A stretch of 64,000 nt of DNA from Zanthoxylum bungeanum (taxonomy: Eukaryota; Streptophyta; Magnoliopsida; Sapindales; Rutaceae): the NCBI GenBank assembly GCA_019454045.1, contig SKCR01007817.1, positions 496,001-560,000 of the forward strand. The letters are read 5' to 3'. The position numbers and the translations under genes are program-made. Shown one piece after another: positions 10,329 to 21,368 of this stretch. The notes beneath the pieces are model-generated. The model did no database searches and was not told where the DNA came from. It saw nothing but the letters and a program-made list of their open reading frames with translations. The stretch's first letter is position 1. Each line of letters starts with the position of its first letter.

Positions 10329-11480
10329 TAGAGAATCGGCCCTGAAATATTGTCTTTTGTAATGTTTGGATTTATGTTCTAATTGACTGTGTCTATAGTG
10401 GATGAAATGGGGGTTTAATCAAAGGCATTTTTGAGGCTAGGTAATGGTTTGGTGTCTTCCTTCATTCACTACCTTTCTAGAAGGAAAAACTGTGAAGGCA
10501 CCTATATAGCCATCTACTCGTAGCCTATTGTGATGGACTAATTTGGAGGACTCGTTGTTTATTCCTGACACCAAGCGATAAGAGCCTAAGAGGCTTGGGT
10601 ATTTAAGTGAGCCTCGCTCCACCTTCCCTCTGGGGAATCTACAACGGGAAATCCATTTGATAGTCAGTCACACACCATAGCTCATTGGCACGTACCTTAG
10701 TGTATAAAAAAGAATGCGCTCACTTGGTTGCTCGAACCCTTGATTGGGGAGACCTAGTTGTGGGCCACCCTTCGCCGATGAGAGCCTTTGTCTACACTCC
10801 TGCGAACCCACCCATAGACCGGGATTGTATGGTTAAAGTAACAATTATTTCCTTGAGTATGAGCTTGTGGACCATCCTCATTTGGATGCAGTTGGACCAT
10901 TGTCAGAAATGCGGACTTGCTGGGCCATTTAAATTAGTGCGAGTTCGTACCTTATGACCATTGGACCCAAAGCTTCTGAAATGTTGATGGGCCATTCTGT
11001 AGAAATTATTGTTTTGAGTTTGCATTATCTTTCTTTTATGTTTGTGTTTGGGAACATCGCCGTTTGGATCCATTTGGACCATTTGTCATGGGATATGGGC
11101 TTGTTGGGCCATTTAAACTGGGACAAGAACGTATTTTATGACGATTGGGCCAAAGGCTTCTAAGTGATTGATGGGCCACTTTGTGCTTGTGTTCGGAACA
11201 TTACCATTTGGATTTAGTTGGGCTCCTTGCCATGAGATGTGAACTCGTTGGGCCATTTAAACTAGGACGAGTTCACTCCTATGACAGTTAGCCCAAAAGC
11301 TTCTAAAATGATAATGGGCCGATTTGTTTGAAAATTTTAATTGATTTAGTATGTTCTATATGTTACATGCATCTCATACATACATACATCATGTTAACAC
11401 CCCTTATGTTTATAAAAGACATACAAGATTCCCGTTGGGTTAGGGAAGAGGGAAGACTCATCAAAAGACCGGTAACAGAT
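10329..11480 (+). repeat. Element T untranslated leader with ~130-bp repeats
   Basis: No gene. From about 10861 to 11325 three diverged units recur. Each has a CATTTGGAT-N-TTGGACCAT start, GTTGGGCCATTTAAACT in the middle, a CGAGTTC-like stretch and AAAGCTTCTAAAATG...ATGGGCC at the end. The unit at 11040-11168 is the best match to the one at 11190-11325. Confidence 0.65.
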
Positions 11481-12710
11481 ATGAGTACATCCGATAATGA
11501 GGTATCCCAGATAGATCAATTGGAGAATGGTTTCCCCAAGATTACTGAACAATTGCAAGCCTTGACTACTGCCATGACAAATATGGTCGTGCCCCGTGCT
11601 GGGGGAAATTCTGAGAATGTAAGACGTGAGGAGCCTCCGAATGGGTTGGGGGATGATATCCCCACTTTTGATGATGACATGGCAGAGTATGCAACAGGCA
11701 GAGTGATTGGGTCTCAGGCAGAATTTCAGAGGCTCCGGGATCAGGTTGAAACATTTACCCGCAAAATGAGGGGTAAACATGAAGAGTTGTTAGATTATGA
11801 GGCAATGACCTTCGGAGAACAGCTGTTAGCTCAGTTTAAAATGCCCGACATGGCCAAGTTTAATGGGAATGGAGACCCGAGGGTCCATCTGCAGCAATAT
11901 GTCTCAGTCATGAGTTCAATGGGCCTATCACAGCGCCAAGTCCAAAAGATGTTTGAGATGTCACTCGAGGGGGCACTTGTGGTTTGGTATCATAGCCTTA
12001 AGAAGAAGGTTAAGGAAGATTGGAAGGAACTAGCTGATGCTTTTCTGAAACAGTATGTTACAGACTTAGAGATTGATTTGTCACTTCGTGATTTGGAGAA
12101 CACTAAGCAGAAGCCAGAATAAAGCTTCAAGGAGTATGTAGACCGCTGGAGAAGCCAACTTCTGAAAATGCAGACTCGGCCCTCTGAGAAGGACCAGATT
12201 AAAATGATCATCAAGGGCATTAAGCCCTCGATCTATGGCAAGTTGAGGAGGATGACTTCAATGATTGCGGATTTCCGACAGTTGAGGGAAACTGTCATGG
12301 ATATTGAGGAAGAAGAGGCTGAAAACAGAAAGTTTTATGGCCAGAATAGAAGGAATTTTGGGGGACATCCTGAAGCCAAGTCTTCCAGTGCTGAGGTCAC
12401 TGCCATCGGGAACAGACGTTTCTCCAACTTGGGTAGACCTCTATCAAAGGTGTTTGAGAAATTGAAGATGCAACGACTCCTGAAACCCTTGGAACCTAAA
12501 CCACTCCCCAGCCATGTGCCGCACTACCTTGACTTGAACTTATTCTGTTATTTTCACCAGTAAAAGGGTCACGAAAATGACAACTGCCCCCGCCTTAGGC
12601 ATGAGATCCAAGACCTGATTGACACCCACAAAATACCTGACCCAGAAATAGAGCAACCCAGCACACACAGGAATCCTCTACCAAATTACCACTCCGTCCC
12701 ACCACCATGA
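11481..12710 (+). pseudogene. gag: Element T: Gag with two in-frame stops
   Basis: One reading frame of 410 codons from ATG 11481 to TGA 12708-12710, broken only by TAA at 12120-12122 and TAA at 12561-12563. The product is a capsid/nucleocapsid protein that packages element RNA in cytoplasmic particles. An acidic N-terminus is followed by a capsid domain with FGEQLLAQFKMPDMAKFNG, DPRVHLQQYVS and VVWYHSLKKKVKEDW (roughly residues 110-210), the retrotransposon_gag pattern of plant gypsy elements. Then come EYVDRWRSQLLKM and a C-terminal knuckle CYFHQ-stop-KGHENDNC followed by LRHEIQDLID. The open frame extends upstream to 11328 without an ATG, so 11481 is preferred. Both stops fit a CAA-to-TAA change. 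No pol gene follows. Confidence 0.88.
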
Positions 12711-13345
12711 TCAACTTTGGCTTGCCTGAAACCTTTGTCCTCCAAACCCCAACCACCAAGCTTCTCACATGGGGATAAGGGATAATAACAACGAAGAACC
12801 AAAGGCTGAGGAAGAAGGCACTGCTGTTTCTCCAAGTTTATCTTGCATTTTTAATAAAGACATTGATTTTGTTTGCTTGTTCGAATCTTTTCTCAACAAT
12901 AGTAAAGAAGTTCATTTCGCTTACTTGCCTGAATCTCCACTTCTTAACTTGCAACATGAGTGCATGTGACAAAAGCATTCAATCTTGGTACTATGATACT
13001 CAAAACGTAGGGAATCCTCAGAAGAAGCAAGCAGAAAAGATAAATTGGCCATTCAGAAATTGGGAAATGAAGACAGTGAGACTGTTAGACTTGGAAAGGA
13101 AATGAGTTCACAGAACCAATTAGTGTAGACAGATTGAAGCAGTATTTTGCCTAAGAAAGAGAAGACCGAGCTGTCACTAAGGGAATTGACCGAAGACCTA
13201 ACCCAACGGGATAGGAAACTCATGCATACATGCATACACGTAACACTTTTTGCATCCTTTTTGTGTTTGTTTTGTTTTATATTAACAGGTTTCGAAGAAA
13301 GAAAGAGAGAAAGCAGCAAAGACAAGCTAGTCAGAAACTGCAACA
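12711..13345 (+). other. Element T: spacer after Gag, no pol
   Basis: Where protease and reverse transcriptase would be expected there are only short open frames (12769-12969 and others) without retroviral motifs. The stretch CLFESFLNNSKEVHFAYLPE could be a remnant of element-specific coding; I do not recognise it. Confidence 0.5.
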
Positions 13346-14420
13346 GTACAGTTTCAGGAACGAATCCAGGGAATGAATCTCTCAGAATTTGGAGCGAATC
13401 TAGGGAATGAATCTCTCAGAATTTGGAATGAATCCAGGGAATGAATCTCTCAGAGTTTGGAAGGAATCCGGGGAATGAATCTCTCAGAATTTGGAATGAA
13501 TCCAGAGAATGAATCTCTTAGAATTTGGAATGAATCCGGGGAATGAATCTCTCAGAATTTGGAACGAATCTCTCAGAATTTTGGAATGAATCCAAGGAAT
13601 GAATCTCTCAGAATTTTAGAATGAATCCAGGAATGAATCCGGGAATGGATCCCAGGGTCGAGGCCTACGTCAGTAGAATTTTGGAAGGGATCCGGGAATG
13701 AATCCCAGGGCCGAGGCCCACATCAGTAGAGTTTTGGAATGAATCCCAGGGCCGAGGCCCACATTGTCAGAATTGGAACGAATCTCTCAGAATTTTGGAA
13801 TGAATCCAAGGAATGAATCTCTCAGAATTTTGGAATGAATCCAAGAATGAATCCGAGAATGGATCCCAAGGTCGAGGCCCACGTCAGCAGAATTTTGGAA
13901 GGGATCCGGGAATGAATCCCAGGGCCGAGGCCCACATCAGTAGAGTTTTGGAATGAATCCCAGGGCCGAGGCCCACATTGTCAGAATTTGGAATGAATCT
14001 CTCAGAATTTTGGAACGAATCCAGAGAATGAATCTCTCAAGAATTTGGAATGAATCCAAGGAATGAATCTCTTAGAATTTGGAATGAATCCAGGAATGAA
14101 TCCTAGGGTCGGGGCCCATACCATCAGAGTTTAGGAATGAATCCAGGAAGGAATCTAGGAATGAATCCTAAGGCCGAGCCCCACATCATCAGTTTTTTTT
14201 GGAATGAATCCTAGCCCGCACCGTCAGAATTTTGGAATGAATCCAGAATGAATCTTAGGGCGAGGCCCATGCCAGCTTGGGGGCGAGGCCCCACATCATT
14301 TCAACTTGGGGGGGGGGGGGGCGAAGCCCATTTCAGCTTGAGGGCGAGGCCCACATCGTCAGCAGTTTTGGGGACGCGTCCCAGGATCGAGGTCCACTGC
14401 AGCACCAACTCAGCTCGAGG
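13346..14420 (+). repeat. Element T: 3' untranslated tandem array
   Basis: Units of about 36-40 bp built on GGAATGAATCTCTCAGAATT, repeated roughly 20 times. Variants add GGGCCGAGGCCCACATCAG blocks from about 13640 on, forming longer composite units. A G run and GGGGCGAGGCCC copies end the array near 14350. It lies just before the 3' LTR, the position where Tat-type elements often carry variable tandem repeats. Confidence 0.88.
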
Positions 14421-14502
14421 CAGCAGATGAGCCAGGTAAGTGAAAATGCATTGCATAACTTTGATATGATTGTTCAAAGTCACACACTGCACAAGTCCCA
14501 TC

Positions 14503-14516
14503 AAAGTGGGGGCGAC
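14503..14516 (+). other. Element T polypurine tract
   Basis: AAAGTGGGGGCGAC immediately before the 3' LTR start TGTAGGCATT; primes plus-strand DNA synthesis. Confidence 0.8.
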
Positions 14517-15993
14517 TGTAGGCATTTCATTTTTGCATGTGAAACCCGATGATGAGTCTCAGTTGGAGGCACTACCTTTTAAGTCACGGAAGCCGCGGGA
14601 AACGAACGTCGGAAGGGGAAATTCAGGATGAGTATGCTATCAAAGTCGTTTCACGTGTTCACTGTTTCCGTTCGTACTGCGTTCTTAAACGCGTTCGAAC
14701 GTCAGGCAGATTGCGAGCGTTCGTGTCGCGTTCGAATTGGCGTTCGAACGGTATCAGTATTTCTGGATTTTCTGTTAGCCTCATGACCCGAGCCCATTTA
14801 GCCCACATGCACCCTAGCCTAGCCCAAGCCCACTTAAAACACACCCAAATTAAATTAAATATTAAGTTAAATATTAATTAGATAATGTAATTAAATAAAA
14901 TAATTAATTAAGTCATATACCAAATTAAATAAAACAAATAAAATCTAAATAATCACCTACCAAAATAATAAAAATATTTACCAAACATAAAATAAGTATA
15001 TGCCTAATATAAACTAATCAAATATAATCATTCCAAACTAAATAATATATTTACCAATCTAAAATATTTGACTTCCTAATCAACACCAATCTAATCTTGT
15101 AACTTCCTAATTTATAATATTTTGTCCCCACTCAATCTTGTGCATGCCTTTCTTGAGAAGCCTAAATTAGAAACCAAGATCCTATTCCTTGTGGGACAAG
15201 GTGAAACCCTAGCCATTCTCTATATAAGAAACCACCACCCAAAGCCTCTCCTCCTCTCTCTAGTTCACGTTTTTCACAAGCAAAAGAAGCCAAAATTCTG
15301 TCCACTCACCATTCTCTAAAGTTCACACATACTGCAAAGAAATAACACAAAAATCCTCTTCATCTCCTTCCCCTAATCACCGAAAATCATACTTCCATAC
15401 AACAGCCATACACGCCTAAAACAGCAGCAAAACGACATTAAAATAGTAGCCCGAAATCACCTTAAAACAACAACAAAAATACCCCACAGCAGCCCATAAA
15501 TCACCTAAACCAGTAACTAAAAAACTGTACTTTTAATCCTTAAAACAGTAACTAAAAAACTGCACTTAAAGCCTTCAAAAAACACCCAAAACAGTCCATT
15601 AAAACACCAAAACAGTGACTTGAACAGCAAGCAGAAATACAGAGGAAACAATAGCAAAGTGGAGGCCAAACAACAGCAAAACGGAGGCCAAACAGCAAGC
15701 AAAACAGCAAAACAGCGAGCCAAGATGCTAAACCAGTGAACCAGAGAAGTAGCGGTGTGATAACCCTTCCGACGGCCGTGAAACGTGAGTTCGAAAGTCG
15801 ACATAAAAGGTTAGACCTGAGGGTATTTTCCACCTTCATTTTCTGTTTTATTTGTATTATTTATTGAATATTGCTTGCATGATTGTTATGTTGAAATGCA
15901 TGATTGTGGCCCTTGAGTAGATAAATATGCATGGATGATGAGATATGGTATGTTGTGGCTTTGGAATAAAATGAAAGATGTGTCAACTCTCGC

Positions 15994-16092
15994 GGTATAT
16001 CGGATGGAAACCCGGACATAAATTTCATAGCCGATTCCGAATGGACGGTAGTATGATCTGTACTCGGGATACAACTCCACGTACCGCTTGAG
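15994..16092 (+). repeat. Conserved LTR module, copy 1 of the T 3' LTR
   Basis: Same sequence as 8011-8109, in the equivalent place. Confidence 0.85.
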
Positions 16093-16169
16093 TAAATGAC
16101 GCTTTCTTTTGTCTTATATTGCTTTGATTTATTTATTTTTCGTCATTTGAGTTCTGTATGTTACTTTTA

Positions 16170-17012
16170 TATGCGTGATTCAATCGAGCGCATGGGCTTA
16201 GTAAGTGCGATGAAAGGTCACCTACTTGGAGGGGTTAAAATCCATTACCACGATGCTTTGCCGCGCCGGTTGATGTGTGTTCGGTTGAATGCAAGATACG
16301 TTCAATCGGGCATACTAAGTTTGATATTATTGTTTTTTAATTCTTTGTATGCATGATTCAATCGAGCGCATGGGCTTAGTAAGTGCGTGAAAGGTCCCTT
16401 ACTTGGAGGGTTTAAAATCATTTACCACGATGCTTTACCGCGCCGGTTGATGTGTGTTCGGTTGAATGCAAGATACGTTCAATCGGGCATAGTAAGTTTG
16501 ATATTATTGTTTTTTAATTCTTTCTATGCACGATTCAATCGAGCGCATGGGCTTAGTAAGTGCGATGAAAGGTCCCCTATTTGGAGAGGTTAAAATCTTT
16601 TACCATGATGCTTTGCCGCACCGGTTAATGTGTGTTCGGTTGAATGCAAGATACGTTCAATCAGGCATACTGAGTTTGATATTATTGTTTTTAATTCTTT
16701 GTATGCATGATTCAATCGAGCGCATGGGCTTAGTAAGTGCGATGAAAGGTCCCCTATTTGGAGGGGTTAAAATCCTTGACCACGATGTTTTGCCGCGCCG
16801 ATTGATGTGTGTTTGGTTGAATGCAATATAAGTTCAATCGGGCATACTCTGATATTATTGTTTTTTTAATTCTTTGTATGCATGACTCAATTGAGCGCAT
16901 GGGCTTAGTAAGTGCGATGGAAGGTCCCCTATTTGGAGGGGTTAAAACCCTTAACCACGATGCTTTGCCGCGCCGATTGGTGTATACTCGATTGGATGCG
17001 AGATGAGTTCAA
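16170..17012 (+). repeat. Five tandem ~179-bp units in the T 3' LTR
   Basis: Counterpart of 8187-9035, same order of units, with scattered substitutions and a small deletion in the last unit. Confidence 0.9.
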
Positions 17013-17066
17013 TCGGATACGTGAGGTCCCACATTATGGATTTGTTTGTCTATGAATGTGTTGCAT

Positions 17067-17545
17067 GCATCAGGTATGGTTCCGTTCGAACGCGTTCTCG
17101 AACGCCACACGAACGAGAACCTTCCGTTTACCGTTCGAACGCGTTCTCAAACGTTACACGAACGCGCATGCATTTTCTTTATTCATTATGCATCAGGTCT
17201 GGTTCTATTCGAACGCATTCTCGAACGCCACACGAACGTGAACCTTATGTTTACCGTTCAAACGCGTTCTCAAACGCTATGTGAACGCGCACGCATTTTC
17301 TTAGTTTCATCATGCATCAGGTCTGGTTCCGTTCGAAGGCATTCTCGAACGCCACACGAACGTGAACCTTCTGTTTACCGTTCGTACGCGTTCTCAAATG
17401 CTACGCGAACGCGCACACATTTTTTAGTGTTTCATGCATCAGGTCTGGCTCCGTTCGAACGCGTTCTCGAACGCTATACGAACGCGAACCTTCTCTTTAC
17501 CGTTCAAACGCGTTCTCGAACGCTACGCGAACACGCACCCACTGA
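17067..17545 (+). repeat. Four tandem ~123-bp units in the T 3' LTR
   Basis: Counterpart of 9092-9570, with the same CATCAGGTCTGG starts and palindromic CGTTCGAACG blocks. Confidence 0.88.
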
Positions 17546-17746
17546 ACTGAGTCCTTTTCATCAGATTTCATACATAATTGTTCCTAGTAGCTTTCCCTTC
17601 GTATGATGAATCTGATTGCTTCTCTGTGTTACGCAAGATTGTGTAGGTATCATTTATCTGTATTCCTTACATGTATGAGTACAATGTGTTTAACGTATTA
17701 CATTCATATATCCATGTCATGATAGCATTTGAGTATTATTTCTCGT

Positions 17747-17844
17747 GGTATATCGGATGGAAACCCAGACATAAATTCCGTAGCCGATTCCGAATGGACA
17801 GTAGTACGGTCTGTACTTGGGATACAATTCCACGTACCACTTGG
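17747..17844 (+). repeat. Conserved LTR module, copy 2 of the T 3' LTR
   Basis: Same sequence as 9773-9870, in the equivalent place. Confidence 0.85.
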
Positions 17845-18286
17845 AAAAGTGCTCACATGAGTGTGCTTGTGTTTGTTTTGAATATAATATGCCAATGAAG
17901 TCGTATGTTCGTTGCTACTTTGATGTATTTTCAAGAATGCAATCTTAGATGTGAAATATATGTAAATTCAGGTGTAAGTTTTATTTTTGTGCATATGGAT
18001 TTAGAAGCATGATACTCTTGGAAATAAGTGTTACTTAAGCTTGATTAAATTATTACATAAATCCTTTCATTACAAGTGACATAAGTAAGGGACTATTCTG
18101 ACCCCAGCGGTTTGAGGTCTTCCCTTGCGAGGGGTGAGTGCGACCTTAAATCTCATTTTCCCGGTTCACACCGGGTGGCGACTCCATTATTCTCTGGTTT
18201 AGTCCCCCGTGGCTACTCTGTACTCCCAACCGGGTCGCGAGCCCAGGACAGCATGCGTCGCCCAGGTTTCTGTGTCCCACAGTTAG

Positions 18287-18546
18287 ATAACCCCATATTA
18301 GTACAGAAGAAGAATAAGAAATGGAGGACATGTATGGATTTCACCGAACTCAATAAAGCATGCCTCATGGATAGTTCCCCTTGCCCTGGATTGATCAATT
18401 AGTGGATGCGACAGCAAGCCATGAGCTATTAAGTTTCATGGATGCGTATTCAAGATACAACCAAGTTCCGATGTATGAAATTGACGAAGAGCACACTGTA
18501 GTAGTTAAGTGGGGTTTACCGCTATGCTTATGACGTCGACAACCAC
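18287..18546 (+). pseudogene. Element U: start of the reverse transcriptase domain
   Basis: Directly after the GTTAG duplication the + strand reads NPILVQKKNKKWRTCMDFTE, then LNKAC, a frame change, IDQLVDATASHELLSFMDAY, then NQVPMYEIDEEHT and a GxYxYxxD-like stretch. These are the first two conserved blocks of a Ty3/gypsy Tat-lineage reverse transcriptase (RWRMCVDFTDLNKACPKD in its relatives). It continues the protease piece that ends at 6530. The catalytic YVDD block is absent because element C inserted at 18552. The remainder lies beyond the window. Confidence 0.82.
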
Positions 18547-18551
18547 TATAT

Positions 18552-19344
18552 TGTTGGGCTCACAACCTATAGAGAGTACGAATAGTCCCGCTTAAAGGAG
18601 GTATCCCTATATCTTATAATGCAGTCACATGCAATACAGTTTATAAAGCACAAAATGGCACAAATATGAATTATAAGGAAGAGTGAATAAATTAAATGTC
18701 CATAAGTTATTACAACCTTGATAAAATACTAATGAAATAGTTCTGGGCAAGCATCAGGTAGGCCTGGCCTTAGAGAAGCCTGGCCAGACATGGCCTAAGG
18801 TTGGCCAGACATGGAATAAAGTCGGCTGGATATGGTTGTAAATATCAAGCCGGATTTAAATAAAGTCAGGCCGGACATACTACGTAGTCAAGAAATATAG
18901 AAATATACATATGCAGAATATAATAAATATTGAGTTGAGACCAGTACATGTCGTATATCATGACTTAGTCCGATGGTTTATCCCAATGAACCATGAGCCT
19001 CGGGAGACTCGTATAGACATATAGGTCTTTATTTGATAAACACTGAACGACTCACTGAAGATTTCCTAATAGATGGTACACCAACGTCAATAGGAATCTT
19101 CTCGAGTTGAGTGAGCATAGTGGTCCTTCGACTTGAGATACCACAATGGATATATGAGTTATCCTTCACACTTTGATGGCAGTCACGTCATCGATCTATT
19201 TAGATCAGACCTCCACCTGTTCGATGGGTGTGGACTGATGCTCATGATATTGAGTGCGTATCAAGATAGAATCTGTCAGTCTTGTGTATAGGGCATAGGT
19301 TTCCTACACGTGTTTGTGATCTAGTAAATCCATGGCCGTGATAT
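18552..19344 (+). mobile_element. Element C: 5' LTR, first part (Ty1/copia)
   Basis: Starts TGTTGGGCTCACAACC, right after reverse transcriptase coding of element U. A is inserted at 19345, and the LTR resumes at 55501 after the duplicated GATAT, ending CCCCAACA at 57282 (about 2,575 bp in total). GGCCTGGCC and GGCCAGACATGG motifs recur at 18760-18840. The 5-bp flank on the left is TATAT; its partner is outside the window. Confidence 0.75.
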
Positions 19345-21354
19345 TGTTGGACAATTATGACCCATAACATCACTATTTGTACAGAACATGGTGTTGTTGT
19401 ACAAATTAACTATGTGACAAAGGAAATTGCTCTTTTATCATTTGTAATTAGATTACCGGGATATATAAATGATAAAAGTCCATATGATTAGTTCCAGATT
19501 GATAAGATATGAGACAGTATCAATCGATGAAGGTTTAATCATTAAAACATCCCTAGTCGGAGTATTATCAAGATTGGACATCGATAATACGGAATAGACT
19601 AGTATTGCATTTGTGCGTTTTATGGGAGCATAACAACAACATAGTTCTCATATATTTAAGTATTGGATACTTATACAAGTGTAATAGAAGGTTGTGTTTA
19701 CCGATGGTACGGAAATAGCTTCGCTCTGGATAGACCCCTCGGAATCCCATTGGTAGTATGACTGTATGTCTATGAGAGTCCGAATCAGGGTAGGTGTATT
19801 TGGTCTTAACCTGAGACTTGCATCGCTAATACTTGCGACAATCAATATACTTTGGTTTTGGTCATTCAGGGCTTTAACATGTTCTGTGTACGCCTCTTCT
19901 GGGTATATTGAGAATCATAGTGTATTGGGTGTGATGTCAAGATGGAAGTATCCCTCCACTCATAGTGTAGATGATGGTCACGTAGGATACGGAACTGGTG
20001 CTTTTATATGCTGCAGCTATCGGGATAATATGACTAGGTCATGCTTATCCGATTATAGAGACTAGTTACCAGAGATCCGATATGTGCTTCGTACGGGGCA
20101 GACACAATTCCAGCCCCAGGCTTAGCACGTGACATCCGATACTGGATCGCAAATACGCAATACTTCGTATACTACGCCTGATATAGATTACATATTCCTT
20201 TAAGAATATTTTTGGAGAATTGGGTAGGCACGGTGCTTTGGTAGAAGCCAACCATGTCTTGTAAATCGGTAAAAATGTAGTACTAGGGACGTACGTATTT
20301 AGATAGTCCGACGACCAAATTTACTGCCAACATATCCAGGGATCTCATGGGTCGCTTCCCGAAGATTCACCGATGACGTATGACTCAGACATAATTGATC
20401 TGGGATTAATTATAAGAGAGAGAAAATTAATCTATGATTAATTACGGAGATAATTTATCTGGGATAAAATATTAATTAAAGAGAGAGAACGATTAATTTG
20501 GAATTAATCGATAAAATAATATATTCGATATATTAAACAAAATTAGATTTCTACGCGTAATTAAAATTGGATTTTAATTCGGGCGAACGAGTTAATTTAG
20601 AATTAATTCACTAGCGACGTGAATAGTAATTTTGCTAGGCATAATTATTTAATTAAATTTTTATTTAATTACGTCGCAACAGAAAATTTGTTAATTCAGA
20701 ATTAGCGAACCCGAGCCCGGGATGTGTTTACGAGGCCACTCCGATTTAGAATCAAGTGGGGCCCACAAGTCACATCACGCATCACATCATTAGTCATTCT
20801 TGTGATATAAGTCACATCAACTTTGAGTGATGTGATGGTTGTCACTTTTGTGAATGATGTGAGTGGTTGGAAGGCTTTAATGCCTTGTACCTTTTTGGGA
20901 AATGGTAATTGATTTTTGGTATTTGATTTTTGAAATTAAAATAACCAAAAACACAACACACAAAATCAATCTTCTCTCCTCTCTCCCATTCGGCTTTTGA
21001 AGCCATTTTCCTCTCAAAGTTCTTGGCTTTGCCGAGAACAAGAAGAAGCAAAGGAGAAAAATTATGGTAATTTTTCGAGGGTGCTAGCACATCAATGGAG
21101 TATAACAAAGGTGATAGGGAAACCCATTCATGAGCATGGAATCCATTCCCAAGCTTGGAGCTTGACCGAATCAAAGGAGCACAAAATAGTGAGCTTGGTC
21201 GAGAGCTTCAATGGAGGAAAAGCTTGAAGAAAATTTTTTGTGTTCAACGCATCGCAAATCCGTTCATTGTAAGTATGATTACGCCATACTTCTTTATTGT
21301 ATTCACATATTTTCATTGCTTGATTGATCTTGGGACTATAGTAGAAACCCAACA
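19345..21354 (+). mobile_element. Element A: 5' LTR (2,010 bp)
   Basis: Starts TGTTGGACAATTATGACC and ends GAAACCCAACA, followed by a Met-type primer binding site. The left flank GATAT (19340-19344) is repeated at 55496-55500 after the far end of the 3' LTR, so the pair closes across 36 kb. The same LTR start identifies relatives B, F and H in this window. It contains repeated AATTAATCT/GGGATTAATT stretches near 20390-20600. Confidence 0.93.
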
Positions 21355-21355
21355 A

Positions 21356-21368
21356 TGGTATCAGAGAC
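21356..21368 (+). other. Element A primer binding site
   Basis: TGGTATCAGAGA, one base from the plant initiator-Met site TGGTATCAGAGC, two bases after the LTR end. Confidence 0.85.

Larger units (their letters stand above)
6531..18281 (+). mobile_element. Element T: giant-LTR, Gag-only gypsy element
   Basis: A complete LTR retrotransposon of 11,751 bp, flanked by the 5-bp duplication GTTAG (6526-6530 and 18282-18286). Both LTRs start TGTAGGCATT and end TCCCACA. The interior is only 4.2 kb and codes a decayed Gag but no protease, reverse transcriptase, RNase H or integrase, so it could move only with enzymes from a relative. This fits TR-GAG or LARD-type non-autonomous elements. A PBS follows the 5' LTR and a purine tract precedes the 3' LTR. 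It landed within the protease-to-reverse-transcriptase region of element U. The two LTRs differ by scattered substitutions and small indels, so the insertion is not very recent. Confidence 0.93.
14517..18281 (+). mobile_element. Element T: 3' LTR (3,765 bp)
   Basis: Aligns along its full length with 6531-10307. It starts TGTAGGCATTTCATTTTTGC and ends TGTGTCCCACA, followed by target copy GTTAG. TATA box at 15221. Module copies lie at 15994-16092 and 17747-17844, the ~179-bp array at 16170-17012 and the ~123-bp array at 17067-17545. Repeat-unit numbers match the 5' LTR, with small indels (for example a shorter CAGCAAAACGG tract near 15670-15720). Confidence 0.92.

Noticed and set aside
11328..11480. 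Upstream extension of the T Gag frame
   Set aside because: No ATG before 11481, the extension is hydrophobic and unlike Gag, and 11481 gives a normal acidic N-terminus.
13346..14420. CRISPR-like array
   Set aside because: Repeats are contiguous and variable without unique spacers, lie in a plant retrotransposon 3' region, and no cas genes exist.
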